A stretch of 64,000 nt of DNA from Rotaria sp. Silwood1. Lineage: Eukaryota; Rotifera; Eurotatoria; Philodinida; Philodinidae. Where the stretch lies: contig CAJNOP010000033.1 of assembly GCA_905250075.1 (NCBI GenBank), positions 1,612,613-1,676,612 on the forward strand. Direction: 5' to 3'. A model generated the notes under the pieces. It saw only the letters and a program-made list of their open reading frames with translations, did no database searches and was not told where the DNA came from. Both the position numbers and the translations under genes were made by a program. Positions 25,253-37,887 of this stretch are shown one piece after another. Positions within the stretch are counted from its first letter, which is position 1. Each line of letters begins with the position of its first letter.

Positions 25253-28200
25253 ATGAGTAAATTGCCGACGAGTCGGTTACCAGTAACACCAAAACATGTA
25301 ACCACTACTAAATCAGGTCTTCGTCCTCCTCAACAAACTTCAACAACAACAACCTCATCTCAACAAGCGAGTCCAACTGGTGGAGATTCATCTAATAATC
25401 AATTGGCTATTGGTGATCGTGTAATTGCTAATGGAAAACCAGGAACTGTTGCATTTATTGGTCCAACAAAATTTGCTGATGGTATAATTAAAAATAAAAT
25501 GATTTTGATTTAGATTTAGATTAAAAAAAAAACAATTATAATTTTTTTAAAATTTTAGGCGAATGGATTGGAATTATTCTTGATGAAACTCAAGGCAAAA
25601 ATGGTGAGCAGAAGGAAAAAAATATATAAATAATTTCATATAATATTCTTTTTGTATTTTTCAGATGGTTCATACGAAGGTACTCGCTATTTTGAAACTG
25701 AACCAAATCGTGGGTTATTCTGTCGATCGACTAAAGTACAACGCCTTACCCAAAATGGTGCTAGCAGTAATAGTGATACATCCGATCAAATAAAAGTTCA
25801 AACAACTCCATTAACTGATACCTTAAAATCATCGACTTCAATATCGAATTTAGATAAAGGTATGAACTTTATAGATGGGCTATGATAGTAAAGTATCTGG
25901 AAAAACCAGATACGGTAGTTTTCAAAAGAGTGAGTTTCATGTTGAAGAGTAAAAAAATCGTGAATAAAATAATAGATTACTGCATTTCCTAGGACCTTCT
26001 CTTTATAAGGTCATGGGCAGTCGGCTGTGACTTGAGAACTTTCTCACTTCATTTTTTAGAAACCTACTTCTCATAGCCCATCTAATAGTTTTCGATACGC
26101 AATGTGTTTCACAGAGAACTTCATTGATGTTTTGATTTTGGGTTAAATACTTGCTTTTGATGGAAATAAAAATGTGTTGGTCTTAGAGTTCTTTTTTACC
26201 AGTATTATAAAATATTATGATTGATATTTTTCTTTTTATAGGAGAAGATGCAGATACAACATTAATAAATACAACAACAGCAGCTGATACTAGTACAACT
26301 ACAAATGACCAAACTGTATTAGCTGAACCATCATCTTCACAAGAACTTGTTGTAGGTGATCGAGTAGTTGTTAGTGGAACAAAACATGGTACATTAAAAT
26401 ATCTTGGTAAAATTCATGTTGCTGAAGGTATTTGGTGTGGTATTCAACTTGATGAACCTTTGGGTAAAAATGATGGTAGTGTTAGTGGAAAACGATATTT
26501 TACATGTCAACAACGTTATGGACTTTTTTCACCATTGGGACGTGTTGAAAAAGCAACTAATGAAATCTTACAATCACAAACTATAGCACGAAAAGCATCC
26601 GTATCATCAAGTACAAATAATAATCGTCAATTACAACGTTCAACAAGTCAAGAATCTCTTCATTCAAATTTATCAGAATTTTCAACATCATCAAATAGTA
26701 TTAGTCGTATACCAACACGAACACCAGCAAAAAATCAACAACAAAAAATACCAACAAATACAAATCTTTATACAACACCAAATACAAAATCTTTATTAAC
26801 ACAAGCAGCTGCTACATTAGCTGCTGTAACACCATCATCAAATCAAATGTCAAATTTAGTTCAAACAATCAAAGAAAAAGATATATTTATTGAAAAATTA
26901 CAATCACAACGTGAACAAGATCGTTTAGAATTTTCTCGTGCAGCACAACAAGTTGATGAAATGGAAAGTCGTTTATTAGTATTTAAACAACAATATGATA
27001 TAAAAATATTAGAAAATGAAGAATTAAAAAAAGAACAATATCAAACAAAACAACGTATAGAAGATTTAGAATTTCAATTAGAAGAATATAAATTAACTGA
27101 TGCTAATAAAGATCATCTAACAACATCAACTATACCTGATGGTTATCGTTTATTATCACCAAATGATATTGAAATTTATGAACAAATTAAAGAAAAACTT
27201 GTTGAACTTGAATCAATTAATCAAAAATTAACTCTTGAAAAACAAACATTACACGATGAACATCGACAAGAATTAAAACGACAATATGAATTAAATGAAA
27301 ATGAATTTAAAACACGTTTTAATGAACTAGAACAAAAATATAATAGTGAATTAACAACTAGCCAAATAAATAATATTGATACAATTAAATCTGAATATGA
27401 ATCAAAATTAAATGATAAAGATAAACAATTCCATGATACTATTGAACAAATTAAAAAAGAAAAACAACAAGAAATCGATCAACTTAAAACACAAATAATT
27501 GATCTTCAAAATCAAGGTATTATATCTCTTTTCTTTATTAATCTATAATTCAATCTTATAGAACAAACTAAAACAAATGCTTTATCTGATAAAGAAACTC
27601 TCTATGAACAACAACTTAAAGAACAACAATCAAAAATTGAACAATCTATCAACGAAGCACAAGAGGTATGTTTCAACAAAACAATATTCAATTCTAAGAA
27701 TATACGTCATTGTCAAAAACTTTTAAATTTTAACTCTCATATCACCACCGATAAAATACTAATCTGATTCCCATCTGAGGTTCGTATTACGGATCCCAAC
27801 TTAAATGTCCGATAGACGTTACTGAAATAACCTTTGAGTTGCAGAGTAACTGTAAGCATCCTATACAGCACATCATTATAAGAATATTCAAGAGAGAGAG
27901 AGAGCACAGTTTATCGAAGTACTATTTATTAATCTTTTTCATTATCTTGTCATTCTTTTTTAAAAACATAATGAGTAGCAACTTTTCTATCGCACTCTCT
28001 TAAGTACACCCGACAACATTGCTTATCACCAACTTCCCATGCAACAGCAAATATTGAACTAGAGCTCGAAAGTTCAATGATCTGCGTAGCCACGAGCTGA
28101 ACATTTTGTTCAATTGCTTGCAGATATTGACAACATCGAAGTGAAATGAGATCTCTACTTTGGAATCCAAGCGATGATATGCGGTAAAGTAAAAGTTTAT

Positions 28201-31200
28201 ATTCATGAGGGAGCTGTACAAATACAAGTACAAGATATACTCTAATGGAAATATTACCCTCATAAATTCAAAATTTGAATATTCGTTTGATGCAATTCAT
28301 CCTTTCAACTGCAGTAGTCATAGTCTGTTTTAATAATGAAACCGTGATATTCGCACCTCGTGCAATCAGTTATTGTCTCACACTATGATTTACTCTAATC
28401 ACTCCATACCTATTCTATTTCGCAGTGTTACAGGCACAGTTTTGAATTTGGTCACAAAGTTTACTGATAGTTATTATCTAATAAGAACAGAGTATTAACT
28501 TTGATTATAAACAGTAGAATTAAATATTTCTAAGCATTTTATTATTCAATGTTTAGACTCGATCTCAACTAACGACATTACAACAAGAGAAAGAAACAAG
28601 AGAAAAACAAGCTATTGATTTACTTGTTGAACTCAAACGATATCAAGAAACTATAGTTCCTGATTTAGAAAAACAAAATCAATCATTAAAAACAGAATTA
28701 CAAAATCGAGGTATATATATCACAGATTTTGTTTTTGGTTGTTAATCAAAAATTTGCTTTCCTTATTTTCATAGATCAAGCAGCAAATTCTACACTTACT
28801 GAACGTGAATCTCAATACGAACAACAAATAAAAGAGTATCAAGCAAATATTACTCAAGCTATTGATGAAACAGAAAAAATTCGCAGTGAATTAAAACGAA
28901 TACAAGAAGAAAATATTTCAAAAGAACAGCAAACTAATGATTTAATTAATACATTAAAACAAGATTATGAAAAACAATGTGAAAAACTTCAAAATGATTT
29001 AGTTGAATTAAATAATCGAGGTTAAATAATTTTTATTTTTATTTTCTTGAACAAAATTTTTGTTTTTCTTCTATAGAAGAAAAATTAAATACAACTCTCA
29101 ATGAACGTGAATCACATTATGAACAACAACTAAAAGAATATCAAAATAAACTTGATCAATCAACACATGAAACTCAAACAATTCAATCGGAATTACTAAA
29201 ATTACAAGAAGAAAAAAGTTCCAATGAGAAAAAGTCTATTGATACAATAAATACATTAAAACAAGATTATGAAAGACAATATGAAATTCTTAAAACTGAA
29301 TTAACTGAATTACAAGATCGAGGTTTGATTTTTCTTTTTCGTCTATCTTTTTCTTCTATTATTATTATTATTATTAAAATAGATCGTACTCAAAATATGG
29401 CATTAAATGAACGTGAAACTCATTATGAAATGCAAATTAAAGAATATCAAAGTAAACGAGATCAAGCTATACGTGAAACACAAGATCTTCGAAATGAATT
29501 AACAAAATTACAAGAAGAAAAAACTTCTAATGAACAACAATTAAATGATTCAATTAATAAATTAAAACAAGATTTTGAAAAACAAATTGAATCTTTTCGA
29601 ATACAAATAACCGAATTAGAAAATCAAAGTTTGTTTTCTTTTTCTCTTTCTCTCATTATTTGTTTTTGTAACTAATCCATGTTGTTTTTCATCTATAGAT
29701 CGTACAAAAACAAATGAATTCAATGAAAAAGATCAACAAATTAAAGAATATCAATCTAAATTAGATCAATTAAATAGAGAAAAAAATGAATTACATCAAC
29801 AAATCGAACATAGTCAACAAGAAAACGAAAGTAAAATAAATCAATTAAAAAAAGAATTCGATGAAAAACATCAAACAACTGCACAAACACAAAGTGAATT
29901 TATTCAACGTGTAAGTTTACTTTATTACAATTAGAAACAAAATATTTTATCAGTAAAATAAATGAAATGATCAGTTAATTATGAATTAGGTTTGTTAATA
30001 GATTTAGACAGTAGTAAATAAAATTTCCTACAAGTTAATTAAATCAAAGAGTCAATATAAGAATTGAAAAGCTTTATAATGTCATTCGTTTTTCTTTTGA
30101 GCCATGAGTTCAGATCCTATGTACGACATAGATATGGAAAAAAATTATGAAATCAATAGAAAACGAAAAATCTTGCCAAAAAAAAGCAATCCAAATATTT
30201 TGATGTCACGAGACTACATTTGATAATGTTGATTAAGTGAACAGTTTATTGCAAATGCAACAAAGCCAAGTTTCATGGATACCAATGTTCGACACTAGAA
30301 CCGAGACTACAAGAGAAACGTTATTCCAACCGTCACTAAAGGTTATAGTTAAATATTCTATAGTTTTAAGCGTATGATCTTAAATTATCATGCATCAAAG
30401 TTGAATTCACGAGACATGACTCAAAAAAAGTACTGATGGTCGACTAAGATAAATCATAAGACTAGCGTTGAAGAATTTTTTTAGATGTAATATGAATATA
30501 TTTTGGAATAATTTTCTTCCGATGGGTATTAGAACTCAAAATTTTGATCCTTCATATACTTAGTCGTAGACCAACTATTTAACTGTTATATAATGTAGGC
30601 AGTAAAAAAAAAGCGTTACTATTTATAAAGTTGAAGTTGAGTACGATGATCATAATGGTGTGCAAATGTGAAGAAAAATTCTTCTGATAAAATCTATATT
30701 TTTTTCCTTGGCCAAGTCTGAAGTTTTTACGAGTATAAAATCTGTCTTTTTACTGGTAATTATAAAAAATAAGCTGACCATTTTGTAAATATTGATAATT
30801 CAAGTACTGACCATTCAATCTCTACAATGAACATTAATATATATTTTTTTTCTCTTATTCTTAAGAATGAAAATTTAGCAAAAGAATATGAAAATTTAAA
30901 ACAAAACAATGAAACATTAAAACAAGATTTTCAAGATTTACAAAATAAATACAATGATCTACAAAATGAATGTCAAAAATATTCAACATCAAATGAACAA
31001 TTAAAAAATACAAATGATAATATTGTTAATGAAAAACAAGCTCTTATTGATCAATTAACAAAACAAATCAATGATATGAAACAAGTTCAAGTTGAACTTG
31101 TTGAAAAACAAATTAATCAACATTCAGATTTCGAACGACAACATTTAGAAGATAAAAAAAAACACGAGAAATTATTAAAAGAAAAAACTGATGAATTTGA

Positions 31201-32391
31201 ATTAAAAATACAATCGATGAAAAGTAAGTTTTTTTCTTCATAAAAGCTGTTCGTGCAATTCCTGTGGGATTAAAATGTAACAACACGATGAAATAGGTTG
31301 ACATTATAAAAGAGGAGATTCATTCACATAGATTTCAATTTGTGATTTAAATTCAAGTGTGTTTCATACTAAGATCGCAGTCTATGACAGAAGAAAAGTA
31401 TTCCTTACGAGCCAGTCATCGTCTTTAATGACTGCTGAATATTAAAATATTATCTAGTACGAAATCAGAGAGGTTGATGCCCATTCTAAGATCCGATTGG
31501 GCCATCCTGAAGTTTTAAGTTGTCCTTTCAAAAGGGAACATCTGGATAAAACATTGAACACTCACCTCACTACATAATTCAGTCAAATTTAGCAAAAATT
31601 TTCCAATCAGTCTCTTAAATCATCGACTCTCTACCATAACACGCTAATACGCGTGTTTGATTGTATTTCAAAAAATCAATATTTTCTAGGTGAATATCTT
31701 ATTGAAACTGAAAATAGTAATCTTGAACATGAACAAGAAAAAATTCGTTTAAAACGTCAACTTCAAGAAGCACTTCATGGTAATAATTTATTTTCTAAAT
31801 AATTATTTAAAAAAAAACAATTATAAATCTTCAAGGAGTTGAAAATAAAAATAATTCAAGTGCAACTGGTCATGTAAAACAACTTGAATATGAATTAACT
31901 GAAGCACGATATCAGATAGAAAAATTACAAAAACAAATTGAAATCAATGCAACTAAAGATGATCGAGCAACACTTGAAGGTCAAATCAATTTTCTCAATG
32001 ATGTTATTGTTGATTTACGTAGTACTAATGAACGTTTGAAAAAAGAAATTGAATTTCAAAAAAATCCATTTGTTGGAGATGATGAATTACCTGAAAATAC
32101 AATAACACGAGGAAAATCATCTGTTCCTAGACTTTATTGTAAGTTAGTTTTAGAGTTCAATTTTTCTTTATGATATTTATCTGTAAATAAATATATATAT
32201 ATCTAGGTGACATGTGTGAAGTATTTGATCAACATGATACTGATGATTGTCCAAAACAAAGTTCAATGATAGATGATCAACTTCATAATGATCATCATTC
32301 ACATGAAAGAGTAGTACAACCACCACGACAATATTGTGAAAAATGTGAAGAATTTGGTCATGATTGTAACGAAGTCGATGAAACATATTAA
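25253..32391 (+). CDS. CLIP1: CLIP-170-like CAP-Gly microtubule plus-end tracking protein
   Basis: Cytoplasmic linker that follows growing microtubule ends. Fourteen exons: 25253-25481, 25559-25603, 25665-25859, 26242-27516, 27562-27665, 28557-28710, 28775-29020, 29077-29322, 29383-29628, 29699-29910, 30866-31223, 31690-31779, 31836-32138, 32207-32391; 1295 residues (human CLIP1 1438). Seen: two CAP-Gly domains, each with the tubulin-tail groove (GKNDGS in both; GIWCGIQLDEPLG in the second), Ser-rich linkers, a very long coiled coil, and two C-terminal zinc knuckles (CDMCEVFDQHDTDDC; CEKCEEFGHDC) ending in DETY, an EEY/F-like end expected to bind the protein's own CAP-Gly or p150Glued. Exons 7, 8 and 9 are 246-base copies of one another. 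Polyadenylation signal at 32713-32718. Confidence 0.95.
25872..26084. repeat. Imperfect palindromic element in CLIP intron 3
   Basis: TAGATGGGCTATGA at 25872 is matched exactly by its complement TCATAGCCCATCTA at 26071-26084. Inside it, GTATCTGG/CCAGATAC form a tight hairpin, and AGAGTGAGTTTCAT is paired with a partial complement near 26037. This is typical of a small MITE. The surrounding intron splices normally in the model. Confidence 0.6.
28775..29628 (+). repeat. Three tandem 246-base coiled-coil exon copies within the CLIP gene
   Basis: Exons 28775-29020, 29077-29322 and 29383-29628 have identical length (82 codons), identical phase (1-1) and alignable protein: each has L(T/N)ERE(S/T)xYExQ(I/L)KEYQ near the start, LQEE in the middle and LKQD(Y/F)E(K/R)Q near the end. 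Exons 5+6 (27562-27665 and 28557-28710, 86 codons together) look like an older copy split by an intron, and exon 10 (29699-29910) like a shortened one. The intervening introns are only about 55-70 bases. Confidence 0.85.
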
Positions 32392-33336
32392 ATTTTTACT
32401 TGATTTGTATTGAATTAAATTTTTAAAACAGTGATCAAATATTTATCAATTATTTGAACCAATGTTCTTCTTTTCTTTTTGTTTTCTCTTTCGATCTTTA
32501 CCGAACTATTGAAATGTCCGGTGCTCTACTTATCTTTGTACATTAATTGAGTTATTTCTTCTTGACATTTCTTCTTCTTGTATGCATATTATCTATTCAT
32601 TGTTATTCAATTTCAATCAAACAGAAGTAGCTAATTACATGGGTTCATTGTACTTTAGTTGTTTTTTTTTCTGTCTTAAGACAATTTATGTGTGATGTGA
32701 TACAAAAAAAAAAATAAAAACTAGCACTTTAGAAAACATCTGTTGTTATTGTTGCAATATTATTTTATTTGTACAACGAAGAAAAAAGATAAATAAATAT
32801 ATTAATAAATAGTCTTTTAAAATATGCAATAAAATTAGAAATATGATTTGTTTTGTATTTGCTGAAAACGAAGATTACCAGCGAATCATCTATTCATTGA
32901 GCTATGATCACAGCGGATGTAAGTATGAATGAAACTCGAAGATGAACCATGATCATTAGTTTTCTAATATGTCAAAAATAGAAGCCTGCGGACAGCTCTG
33001 TATCTTGAAAACTCTCGTTTGCCTCACAAGGCTCCACTCAAAAATCGTTTTTCTTGCTGGGTAAATGGTTTTCAATTGAAAGAGTCATATATTGCCAGTT
33101 ATTGATCTGCAAAGACTTGGGCCAAATTATCAGTCATTTTTATTAATTTCAACTTTGTTTACTTGCTATAGATAATATGGATATATATTACAGAGCATGT
33201 CAATATCATCAAAAAGAATTGATAAGCTTTCTCACATTTTTTTTGTATGGTTGATCCTAATATGTATTTTCTTATCAAGAAAATCAAAATGTCAATACAT
33301 TAGTTTCGTTCACTGACACGGTCTTTATCTTTACTA

Positions 33337-34125
33337 ACAATGGAGGTGTGTGTATTGTTGAGCGAAAAAATGGCACATGTTCGGGTCAAATGAAAGCTCT
33401 CAACGCCAAACTAACAAGGTTAAAATATTAGCTGCTGTTGGCTTGTCTAGAGGGAGATATTTAACTTTTAAGTGTAGGTGTAAAAATGAATCAGGAAAGG
33501 TTTTCTCCACTATTATAAGGACAAAGCAGTGTTGTTCGGGCCGGTTAGGGGGTTTGTAGGAACCCTCTTTCATATGACCCGAACAACACTATGTTCTGTC
33601 CTTACAATAGTAGAGTGAATTTTTCGTGTAGGTCATGGAAACGGCATGTTCTATCAATCACTAGAAAAATTCACTCCGCTATTATAAGGACAAAACATAG
33701 TGTTGTTCGGGCCATATGAAAGAGGGACCCTACAAACCCTATAATCGGCCTGAACAACACTATGTTTTGTAGTTATAGTAGCGGAGTGAATTTTTCTAAT
33801 GATTGATAGAACATCCCGTTTCCATGACCTACACGAAAAATTCACTCTACTATTGTAAGGACAGAACATAGTGTTGTTCGGGTCATATGAAAGAGGGTCC
33901 CTACAAACCCCTTAATCGGCCCGAACAACACTATGTTTTGTCCTTATAATAGTGGAGAAAACCTTTCCTGATTCATTTTTACACCTACACTTAAAAGTTA
34001 AATATCTCCCTCTAGACAAGCCAACAGCAGCTAATATTTTAACCTTGTTAGTTTGGCGTTGAGAGCTTTCATTTGACCCGAACATGTGCCACTTTTTCGC
34101 TCAACAATACACACACCTCCATTGT
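33337..34125. mobile_element. Large near-perfect palindrome (foldback element) with nested hairpins
   Basis: Two arms of about 395 bases are nearly perfect inverted copies: the left edge ACAATGGAGGTGTGTGTATTGTTG returns inverted at the right edge, ending CACACACCTCCATTGT. The inner part is itself built from at least four alternately oriented copies of a unit containing CACTATTATAAGGACAAA, TAGTGTTGTTCGGGCC, ATATGAAAGAGGG and TACAAACCC. The high arm identity suggests recent origin or ongoing gene conversion. No transposase is present and a target-site duplication is not clear. Confidence 0.85.
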
Positions 34126-34383
34126 AAGAATATGTTTTTAATGGATGACTTATTATATGCCAGTTCAGTGACTAGAGAGAGAAACAGAATGATTCATTAC
34201 TTAAACATGAGAAGTCCGCCTACGATAAAAACTTTACTAGGAACAGAAGAAGCATGAAATTTTCAATGGTGGGGTGTCAGCTTAACTAGAGTAATAGAGC
34301 TCAAGCCAATACTTGCGATCTGTGTACATCGAGTTCTCATCGTAGCAAGGGTGTGGGTGTGGGTGCGGATCAGAGTCATGCAC

Positions 34384-35510
34384 AGTAAGACTTTTTTATA
34401 CCTTATACTCTACCCTATTCTATCCTACAGATTTTGTATCCTACAATATACTATACCTTAACGTTTCCAGTTTTTGGCAAATGTGAACAGGAAGCTTTTT
34501 TTAGAATGATGAAACCAGTACAGTTTTATGTATATTATTAACATATAATAAAACGTATATCAATATCTTGCAATAAAATAAAGTATATAATAGTTACTAT
34601 ATTATAGAATTATAGTATAAAATACATAATAACAATCATAATATAGTTTTCGGGTCCAGAGACCCATGATCCAGAGTTGTGATCGGTAACGGTAAACGAC
34701 TGGTCTAGTCTAGTAAAGAAATTTTTAACAATCGGTGGAAGTCACTTTTTCCTTACCGGTTGGTGGGGATTTTGTTGATGGTTTTTATGTTTTCTTATCG
34801 AAAAATTGAAAATAAAAATGCTCTTTTCCACAAATCAAAAATTTATTACTGCTTTCGAAAGCCCTCTCGACGAAGAAAAATGCATCCGACTATTGTATTA
34901 AGTCTATATTCGTCGTAGTTTCCAGATTATGTTTTCTCAACTAAATCTAATATGACGTCATGTTATTAAAAGAAAATTAAATAGCTATTTTGTATTTCAT
35001 GTTTTGGATAGGATTTTTGTGTTTTGTGCTTTTATAGTATATATTTTTCACAAACATAAGGCATAGAAAAGCAAATGTAGTGTGGAAGATAGATACAGTA
35101 TACAGTTAGTCAAGAGTGTGAATGTATGAAGACTAACCAAGCAAAGTCCAAAATTGATATAGAGCTTGTAGTCCTTGATGTCTTCTGTCCATTAATAGAT
35201 GCCAAGAAAGAGAAAGAACAGAAAAATAAATAGTAATATGCGCTGTAGTCTTGAAGTATTGCTGCTATACCATTACTATAGTGATTAGGAAAAAGATGTG
35301 ACTAATCCACAAATTGATTTGACTTTTATACGGTCAGAAAGAGAAAGAATAACTCATGCCGATATAACAGTCGGTCCCACTGACGGTTTAGACCAATGCG
35401 AGTAAGGAAAAATCCTACCAATTCCAGCTCTATCTTCAGTGTGCTCATGTAGCTGAATAATGGCGCAATATCATGACAATGCGACCTATCTTATAAATTT
35501 CGATGCATTA
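34384..35510. repeat. Dispersed repeat, copy B, interrupted
   Basis: 34384-34655 matches the first half of copy A (16790-17335) and 35218-35510 matches its second half. About 560 bases with no similarity lie between. Both pieces include an AAATA-rich/ATAG-TTTT junction segment, so a short part of the unit appears on both sides of the insert, compatible with an insertion or with two overlapping fragments. No frame is coding. Confidence 0.55.
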
Positions 35511-35626
35511 TTTTGCCCTGAAGACAATTATATACGATTGATATTTTATTTTATACTTATACTAGCTAAAGAAAAAAAAATGTTCGTTTTTCAAGGAAGA
35601 AGTCACTTTTGTTCATCTTTAATCCA

Positions 35627-37033
35627 TTATTGACATAAATAAGCATCAAATTGAGCCAAAGTAGGTAGATTTCCTGATGTTTTATAAATATTTAATCGTA
35701 CAGCTCGTATCAATACAGCTTCGCCAAACAAAACAATTCGTTTATTTCCAATTGATTGTCCTTTCGCTGATGGAATTTCTATCCAACAATTTATACAATC
35801 TCCCCACATCATTAATCCATCAATAGACCATTGACGTATAGTAGCGCCAGCTGAACTTCTTAAATCTTCACGAATAACAACGCGATCAACTAATTGAGTT
35901 GATGAAAATTCTAAGATACAACTATTATTTGAACAAGTAAAATTACTTGGCAACGAATTACTATAACAATTTCGAATAAAATCACCTAATTCTTTATATC
36001 TTCTAGCATGCTTAGGATCAACTATACCATCTCGATTAACAGCTAAATCTAATACTAATTTACAATTTCGACCAACAGATGTATGATACACATGAATGAG
36101 TTCATCTAATGGTCGAATAGGAAAGTCATTTCCACCATAAAACCATCGATCACTAACTTGTAACGTTGTTGGACATTCAGGAGGTGAAAAATAATCACCA
36201 TTAGGATCTTCTTGACCATTAGCATTGACAGTTAACCATGTGTCATCCAAAGCAAAACCAAATTCATTACCAATATTGCGAATACTATTATTTGTTAGAC
36301 CAAATCCATTAAAAATTGATGCACTCGATTGATATTTTTCTAGTAAAGATAATATTCCATTCTTTAATGATTCTGAATAACCACCATCAAACCATATTTC
36401 TAATAATTTTCCATAATTTACCCATAATTCTTCTAATTGTTGTAAAACAATTGATTCATATGTTTGTTGATTGATCGACATTTGACCTGGAGCTAATGGT
36501 CCTGGTTGAACACGAGTATCTTGTACATTTAACCAATTATTCCATACAACTGAATAATATAATCCAGTTCTGATTTTAGCTTTTCGACACGAATGCATAA
36601 AACTTCTAACAAGATCTATACCTGATTTAGGACTGTACAAAATAGAATAATTATAAGCGATTGTTTCATTCGTCGTTAATTCAAATTGAACTTGTGTTGG
36701 CCATGTTGTAAAACCACAATTATGTTTTGCTACTAGAATAGCATATTTAGCACCAACATCCATAAATGTTTGTACCCAATTATCAGTATTTAATGTTGAA
36801 GGATTAAAAAGTTTAACATCAGGTACTAATGTTGAATTACGATTACAACCATCATATTCAACGGGTAAATATGATGCCATATTATAATGAATTAAGAAAC
36901 CAATATCTGATTGTTCTAACCAAGATAATTGTGCAGGAGTTGGTCGTGCGTCAAAGGTAAACGGTTTTTTCTTACATGAACGTGCTTCTATTGATATTAG
37001 ATAAAAAAATATTACAATCCACAAAGGACTCAT
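35627..37033 (-). CDS. Secreted GH29 alpha-L-fucosidase
   Basis: Glycosidase releasing terminal L-fucose, secreted or lysosomal. Single exon, 468 residues. Seen: signal peptide (MSPLWIVIFFYLISIEA); N-terminal (beta/alpha)8 barrel with IGFLIHYNMASY, ILVAKHNCGFTTWP (the GH29 His motif) and LLEIWFDGGY, whose Asp is the expected nucleophile; then a C-terminal beta-sandwich, as in two-domain GH29 enzymes. The arrangement is closest to the plant/bacterial alpha-1,3/4-fucosidase subgroup, not the animal lysosomal FUCA1 type. Absence of introns in an intron-rich neighbourhood and subgroup membership suggest horizontal acquisition (inference). A glycosidase-like gene lies 854 bases upstream on the same strand. 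The start is the ATG heading the signal peptide. Confidence 0.88.
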   Translation of the reverse strand: MSPLWIVIFFYLISIEARSCKKKPFTFDARPTPAQLSWLEQSDIGFLIHYNMASYLPVEYDGCNRNSTLVPDVKLFNPSTLNTDNWVQTFMDVGAKYAILVAKHNCGFTTWPTQVQFELTTNETIAYNYSILYSPKSGIDLVRSFMHSCRKAKIRTGLYYSVVWNNWLNVQDTRVQPGPLAPGQMSINQQTYESIVLQQLEELWVNYGKLLEIWFDGGYSESLKNGILSLLEKYQSSASIFNGFGLTNNSIRNIGNEFGFALDDTWLTVNANGQEDPNGDYFSPPECPTTLQVSDRWFYGGNDFPIRPLDELIHVYHTSVGRNCKLVLDLAVNRDGIVDPKHARRYKELGDFIRNCYSNSLPSNFTCSNNSCILEFSSTQLVDRVVIREDLRSSAGATIRQWSIDGLMMWGDCINCWIEIPSAKGQSIGNKRIVLFGEAVLIRAVRLNIYKTSGNLPTLAQFDAYLCQ

Positions 37034-37887
37034 ATTCTATTGATTGAAAGTTGTTGTATATCAAATGAGTGTCAACAAAACGAAAATCTAAAATAATAAT
37101 AGATAGAGAAAAAAAGGCAACTGATTTGGGATTAAGATAAATTTCGTAGGAAAGACCCAAGAAGTAACTTAGTTAGCTCGTTCACGTGGTGAGAAATTTC
37201 AATATTTGATTAACAAGTTGGTCAAGTGATTTTGTTTCATAAAACAAAATTACGATATGGCGTGCATTTTAAGTTTATCCATCATTCATGAAATTATTAT
37301 TATGTCTTAGCTGTATTTCTCTATATACAAACATTAAGAAAAACAAATCATTTTATCATTTGTCTCACCTTTCCCTCTAGTAATAATCGAAGAATTCATA
37401 GAAAGCTTACTAATCATTAAAACTGTAGTGCTACAATAAAGTTTAAGATCAGCATTTTTCGGAATCATATTCTCATGTAAAGATATTAATCTGTAGTATT
37501 ATTTTACTGGACCTTAAAAACACTAATAGTAAAAATAATCTCGTTCTAAAAAAAGAGAAATGGAAGAAGAATCTCAAACTTATTGTTAGATATTCTTCAG
37601 TTGATCACATTTTCTTATCCGATTTAATGACTTAAAAATCTATTCAGCTTGGTTAACAGTCTATTGCTTTGCACTTGCATAAAATTGAACAATGAATTTT
37701 TCCAAAGTCATTGCATATAAAACTGACGAAATTCAATGCAATGGCTGCAATCTAATATTTGATGGACGTGACATAAGAAAATCTGAAATACTAAGATAAT
37801 GAATATGAATAATGTAAATACTAAAATTTATTTTTCAAAAAAAGTAAAGCTACTACAGAATGAAATGTATATTATATAGTCATTAGT
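37034..37887. other. Spacer between the two glycosidase genes
   Basis: AT-rich sequence with no supported frame. It must contain the 3' end of the propeller gene and the promoter of the fucosidase gene, both minus strand. No repeat is obvious. Confidence 0.55.

Larger units (their letters stand above)
32392..35626. other. Repeat-rich intergenic region
   Basis: No gene is supported. After the CLIP 3' UTR come AT-rich sequence, the large palindrome at 33337-34125, and two pieces of the dispersed repeat (34384-34655 and 35218-35510) separated by about 560 bases of unrelated sequence. Short frames inside the palindrome are by-products of its symmetry. Confidence 0.6.

Noticed and set aside
33377-33869. 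Frames on both strands inside the large palindrome
   Set aside because: The plus and minus frames mirror each other because the DNA is a palindrome; no conserved protein pattern.
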